From assembly GCA_021299555.1 (NCBI GenBank), contig JAJTGH010000050.1, positions 1-39,619 of the forward strand: DNA of 39,619 nt, given 5' to 3'. The first letter of the stretch is position 1, and the number at the start of each line of letters is the position of its first letter. The translations under genes were made by a program, and so were the position numbers. Positions 37,085-39,619 of this stretch are shown here, piece after piece. This DNA comes from Comamonadaceae bacterium (GTDB taxonomy: Bacteria > Pseudomonadota > Gammaproteobacteria > Burkholderiales > Burkholderiaceae_C). The notes under the pieces are model-generated. The model saw only the letters and a list, made by a program, of their open reading frames with translations, made no database searches and was not told the origin of the DNA.

Positions 37085-37908
37085 GGCTCACACGGCGTCA
37101 ATGCATGTCAGTGCTCGGCGTCACCGCGTTCGCCCCCCTGGTGCTGGCGCAGACTTTCGACCACACCCACGCAGCCTGGAACCGCTTGGTCAAATCGCTC
37201 GTGGTGGTGCAACGTGGCGGCCGCGCCTCCCAGGTACGTTACGCCGGGTTCCTGGCGCAAAGGGGCGCGTTGCAGGACTACCTACGTCAACTCTCGGCGG
37301 TGCCTCGGGTGAATTTCGAGGCATTCACCCGGGCGCAGCAAATGGCGTTCTTGATCAACGCCTACAACGCCTTCACCGTCGAGTTGATCCTGACGCGCTA
37401 CCCGCGTCTCGCATCCATCAAGGACCTGGGCAACTGGCTGTCCACCCCCTGGAAGTTGCGCTGGATTGCGCTGTTGGGTGAGACGGTCTCGCTCGACGAT
37501 ATCGAACACGGCATGCTTCGCAAGCGCGGCGTGTACAACGATCCACGCATCCACTTTGCGGTGAACTGTGCCTCCATCGGCTGCCCCATGCTGCGCGAGG
37601 AAGCTTACGTTCCCGAGCTGATTGACCAGCAGCTGGATGCGCAAATGCAGCGCTTCATGGCTGACCGGGAACGCAACCGCTGGAACCCGAAGACTGAACA
37701 GCTAGAACTGTCACGCATCTTCGACTGGTATGCCGAGGACTTCCGGCTGGGCCACCAAGGCATCTATTCCTTGCATGGGTTGGCGGCTCGCTTCGCCGAC
37801 GCTCTGGCTGACGTCGAAGCCGACCGCGCCCGCATCCGCTCCACCCAGGTGTTGATCACCTACCTGGACTATGACTGGCGCCTCAATGACGCCAAGGGAA
37901 CGCCATGA
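37081..37908 (+). CDS. DUF547 domain exported protein
   Basis: 275 aa from ATG 37081. The N-terminus MRLTRRQCMSVLGVTAFAPL resembles a twin-arginine (Tat) signal, with cleavage near VLAQ. The DUF547 domain has QQMAFLINAYNAFTVELIL, the conserved FAVNCASIGCPMLREEAY and a later LSRIFDWYAEDF. Biochemical function is unknown; the conserved Cys pair and peptidase-like Asn/Cys pattern are of interest. It is coupled to its neighbours by ATGA overlaps, so it belongs to the operon and would act outside the cytoplasm. Confidence 0.85.
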   Translation: MRLTRRQCMSVLGVTAFAPLVLAQTFDHTHAAWNRLVKSLVVVQRGGRASQVRYAGFLAQRGALQDYLRQLSAVPRVNFEAFTRAQQMAFLINAYNAFTVELILTRYPRLASIKDLGNWLSTPWKLRWIALLGETVSLDDIEHGMLRKRGVYNDPRIHFAVNCASIGCPMLREEAYVPELIDQQLDAQMQRFMADRERNRWNPKTEQLELSRIFDWYAEDFRLGHQGIYSLHGLAARFADALADVEADRARIRSTQVLITYLDYDWRLNDAKGTP

Positions 37909-38585
37909 GCGCAGTCGCCTTGTCGATCATTGTCCCGGTACTGAACGAGGCCGCTGGCATTGAAGCCACCCTGCGTGCCTTGGCTCACCTGAGGCAACAG
38001 GGCGCCGAGGTGATCGTGGTGGACGGCGGTAGCCACGATGACACCTTCCATCAGGCCCAGGCGCATGCCTCGGTCGTACTCACCGCGCCGCGTGGCCGGG
38101 CGAGGCAAATGAATGCGGGGGCGGCGAAGGCACGGGGCGAGGTGTTGCTGTTCCTGCATGCCGACACCCAACTGCCGCCACAGGCCGACCGGCTTGTGCT
38201 GGACGCTATCGCAGCCGGTGCGGTGTGGGGGCGCTTTGACGTCCGGATCGTCGGCTCCGCCTGGATGTTGCGCGTCGTCGCGGCGCTCATGAATGCCCGC
38301 TCTCGTCTGAGCGGGATCGCCACCGGCGACCAGGCCCTGTTCGTGCGGCGCGACACCTTCGAACGCATCGGCGGTTTCCCCGAGCAGCCACTGATGGAGG
38401 ATATCGAACTCTCCAAGCGGCTACGCCAATGGGCGCGACCGGCCTGCCTGCGTGCCCAGGTGGCCACCTCTGGCCGGCGTTGGGAAAGCCGCGGCGTGTG
38501 GACGACCATCCTTCTGATGTGGCGCCTGCGCTGGCGCTATTGGCGCGGCGAATCCCCCGAGCGACTGGCAGAGGCTTACCGATGA
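37905..38585 (+). CDS. TIGR04283-type glycosyltransferase (rSAM/selenodomain-associated transferase 2)
   Basis: GT-A fold family 2 glycosyltransferase, 226 aa. It shows the nucleotide-binding start ALSIIVPVLNEAAGIEATLR, the acidic VVDGGSHDDT, the metal-binding-type region LLFLHADTQLPP and the catalytic-type FPEQPLMEDIELSKRLR. Members are known mainly by co-occurrence with the radical SAM gene of this operon. Donor and acceptor are unknown. The GC-rich gene overlaps both neighbours by four bases. Confidence 0.87.
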   Translation: MSAVALSIIVPVLNEAAGIEATLRALAHLRQQGAEVIVVDGGSHDDTFHQAQAHASVVLTAPRGRARQMNAGAAKARGEVLLFLHADTQLPPQADRLVLDAIAAGAVWGRFDVRIVGSAWMLRVVAALMNARSRLSGIATGDQALFVRRDTFERIGGFPEQPLMEDIELSKRLRQWARPACLRAQVATSGRRWESRGVWTTILLMWRLRWRYWRGESPERLAEAYR

Positions 38586-39205
38586 CCACCGCCCTGATCG
38601 TCTTTGCCAAGGCCCCTGTGGCCGGGTTGGCCAAAACCCGCCTGATCCCTGCACTGGGCCCTGAGGGCGCTGCCAATCTGGCTGAGCGTTTGCTGGAACA
38701 CACCCTGCAGCAGGCGCGGGCCCTGCCCGTCGAGCACCTCGAGTTGTGCGTTTCGCCCAACGACCAGCACCCGGCGTTCGGTCGTGCCTGCGACGTGTCG
38801 GGTGACCGTTTGCATCTCACGCTGCAGGGCGAAGGCGATCTGGGCCAGCGCATGTACCGGGCCTTGAGCCGGGTGCTGTCCGTACACCGCCGTGCCTTGT
38901 TGATCGGTACCGACGCCCCGGCGCTCGATGCCCGCATCTTGGCGCAGGCCGAACAGGCGCTCGATCTGGCTCCTGCCGTGTTCGTGCCTGCACTCGATGG
39001 GGGTTACGCACTCGTCGGCCTGACGCGCCCCGTACCAGAGCTGTTCCTGGACATGACCTGGAGTACGCCCCAGGTCATGCAGGACACCCGTGCCAGGGCT
39101 CGAAAGATCGGTTTGCCCTGGACGGAACTGCCGGCCGTGCCAGACATCGACGAGCCGGCAGACCTGGCGCACTTGCCGGAGGGCTGGCTGCCATGCAACG
39201 CGTGA
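38582..39205 (+). CDS. TIGR04282-type transferase (DUF2064, rSAM/selenodomain-associated transferase 1)
   Basis: Nucleotide-sugar-transferase-like protein, 207 aa from ATG 38582; the ORF to 38429 is only an upstream extension within the neighbouring gene. It has a GT-A/nucleotidyltransferase-like pattern: VFAKAPVAGLAKTRLIPALG (guanylyltransferase-like loop), LIGTDAPALDARIL and VPALDGGYALVGL, plus an ending DIDEPADLAHLPE. It probably acts with the preceding transferase on one small glycoside. Its stop lies 13 bp inside the next gene. Confidence 0.87.
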   Translation: MTTALIVFAKAPVAGLAKTRLIPALGPEGAANLAERLLEHTLQQARALPVEHLELCVSPNDQHPAFGRACDVSGDRLHLTLQGEGDLGQRMYRALSRVLSVHRRALLIGTDAPALDARILAQAEQALDLAPAVFVPALDGGYALVGLTRPVPELFLDMTWSTPQVMQDTRARARKIGLPWTELPAVPDIDEPADLAHLPEGWLPCNA

Positions 39206-39619
39206 TATTGGCCGGTGCGGGCCATGCCCATGCCCAGGTACTGCAAGCCTGGTCGCAGGAGCCTCTGGCCGGCGTCGATCTGGTGGTGGTGTCGCCCCAG
39301 GCGCTGGCCCCCTATTCGGGCATGGTGCCCGGATGGCTGGCAGGCACCTATGGGTTCGAGGAGATCGTCATCGACTTCCCGGCCCTGTGCGGTCGAGCGG
39401 GTGCGCGCTGGGTGTCGGCAGCCATTGACCGCCTGGACCCTGATACACAGTGCGTGCACCTGGACAACGGTGAATCGCTCCGCTACGACTGGTTGTCGCT
39501 CAACACCGGCTCGACACTGACCCCGCCGGAAGGCGAGTCTTCGGCCCATGTGTTGTCCATGCGGCCCTTGTCTCAATTGCGAACCCGCTACGACCGGCTC
39601 CTTGAGGACTGGCGCAAGG
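39193..39619 (+). CDS. FAD/NAD(P)-binding oxidoreductase of the SelD-associated type, 3' truncated
   Basis: Not in the ORF track because it runs off the right edge. At least 142 aa: MQRVILAGAGHAHAQVLQAW gives the dinucleotide motif GAGHAH, then LAPYSGMVPGWLAGTYG, typical of the NADH-dehydrogenase-like domain that is fused to, or found beside, selenide-water dikinase SelD (TIGR03169). Whether a SelD domain follows cannot be seen. It overlaps the previous gene by 13 bp, so it is part of the operon and the strongest link here to selenium metabolism. Confidence 0.8.
   Translation, partial: MQRVILAGAGHAHAQVLQAWSQEPLAGVDLVVVSPQALAPYSGMVPGWLAGTYGFEEIVIDFPALCGRAGARWVSAAIDRLDPDTQCVHLDNGESLRYDWLSLNTGSTLTPPEGESSAHVLSMRPLSQLRTRYDRLLEDWRK

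Overview
The window looks like the chromosome of a GC-rich betaproteobacterium, most likely Burkholderiales close to Comamonadaceae. The evidence is a DUF3460 gene beside scpA and metG, a large FtsX/YbbP-type permease followed by a group II truncated haemoglobin, a soluble NAD-linked formate dehydrogenase of the Fds type, and heavy use of ATGA/GTGA start-stop overlaps. Taxonomy is inferred from gene content and order only; no search was run.

Layout, left to right. (1) 1-2948 (+): end of a Tad pilus cluster, cpaF/tadA (cut by the window edge), tadB and tadC. (2) 2960-4806 (-): a NarL-type response regulator and its histidine kinase. (3) 5045-11700 (-): a branched-chain-amino-acid-type ABC transporter operon, livH-livM-livG-livF, then an acyl-CoA ligase, then the substrate-binding protein, ending in a clear terminator. 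(4) 11859-17183 (-): panC, panB, scpA, a DUF3460 gene and metG. (5) 17352-22909 (+): formate dehydrogenase. The FdsG and FdsB parts look like one fused gene broken by a one-base frameshift, followed by fdsA and fdhD. (6) 23095-26105 (+): large FtsX-family permease and truncated haemoglobin. (7) 26225-27619 (-): Smr-domain protein and radC. (8) 27735-30968 (+): fkpB/slpA, ispH, serS, a small lipoprotein and tRNA-Ser(CGA). serS lacks about 200 bp, including class II motif 2, and is frameshifted.

(9) 31208-39619 is the accessory part and the most interesting stretch. A small unknown membrane-anchored ORF, an NrsF-type (DUF1109) anti-sigma factor and an ECF sigma factor run on the minus strand. 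Divergent to them are a DUF3047 protein and a tightly overlapping operon: an ArsS-like radical SAM protein, a fusion of a VTT (DedA/TVP38) membrane domain with a flavin disulfide oxidoreductase, a DUF547 protein, a TIGR04283-type glycosyltransferase, a TIGR04282-type transferase, and the start of the FAD oxidoreductase type that is often fused to SelD. This matches the bioinformatically named but biochemically undefined 'rSAM/selenodomain-associated' gene set.

Three sites of the form GTAAC[C/T]-N16-CGAA lie exactly where promoters should be: one on the minus strand at the sigma gene, one on the plus strand at the DUF3047 gene, and one upstream of the radical SAM operon. As I recall, this is the consensus of Caulobacter SigF, whose anti-sigma factor is NrsF. 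The hypothesis is that an NrsF-controlled ECF sigma factor autoregulates itself and switches on a selenium/arsenic-related or other glycoside-making radical SAM pathway in response to metal or oxidative stress. The promoter sites are seen directly; the product and the signal are inferred.
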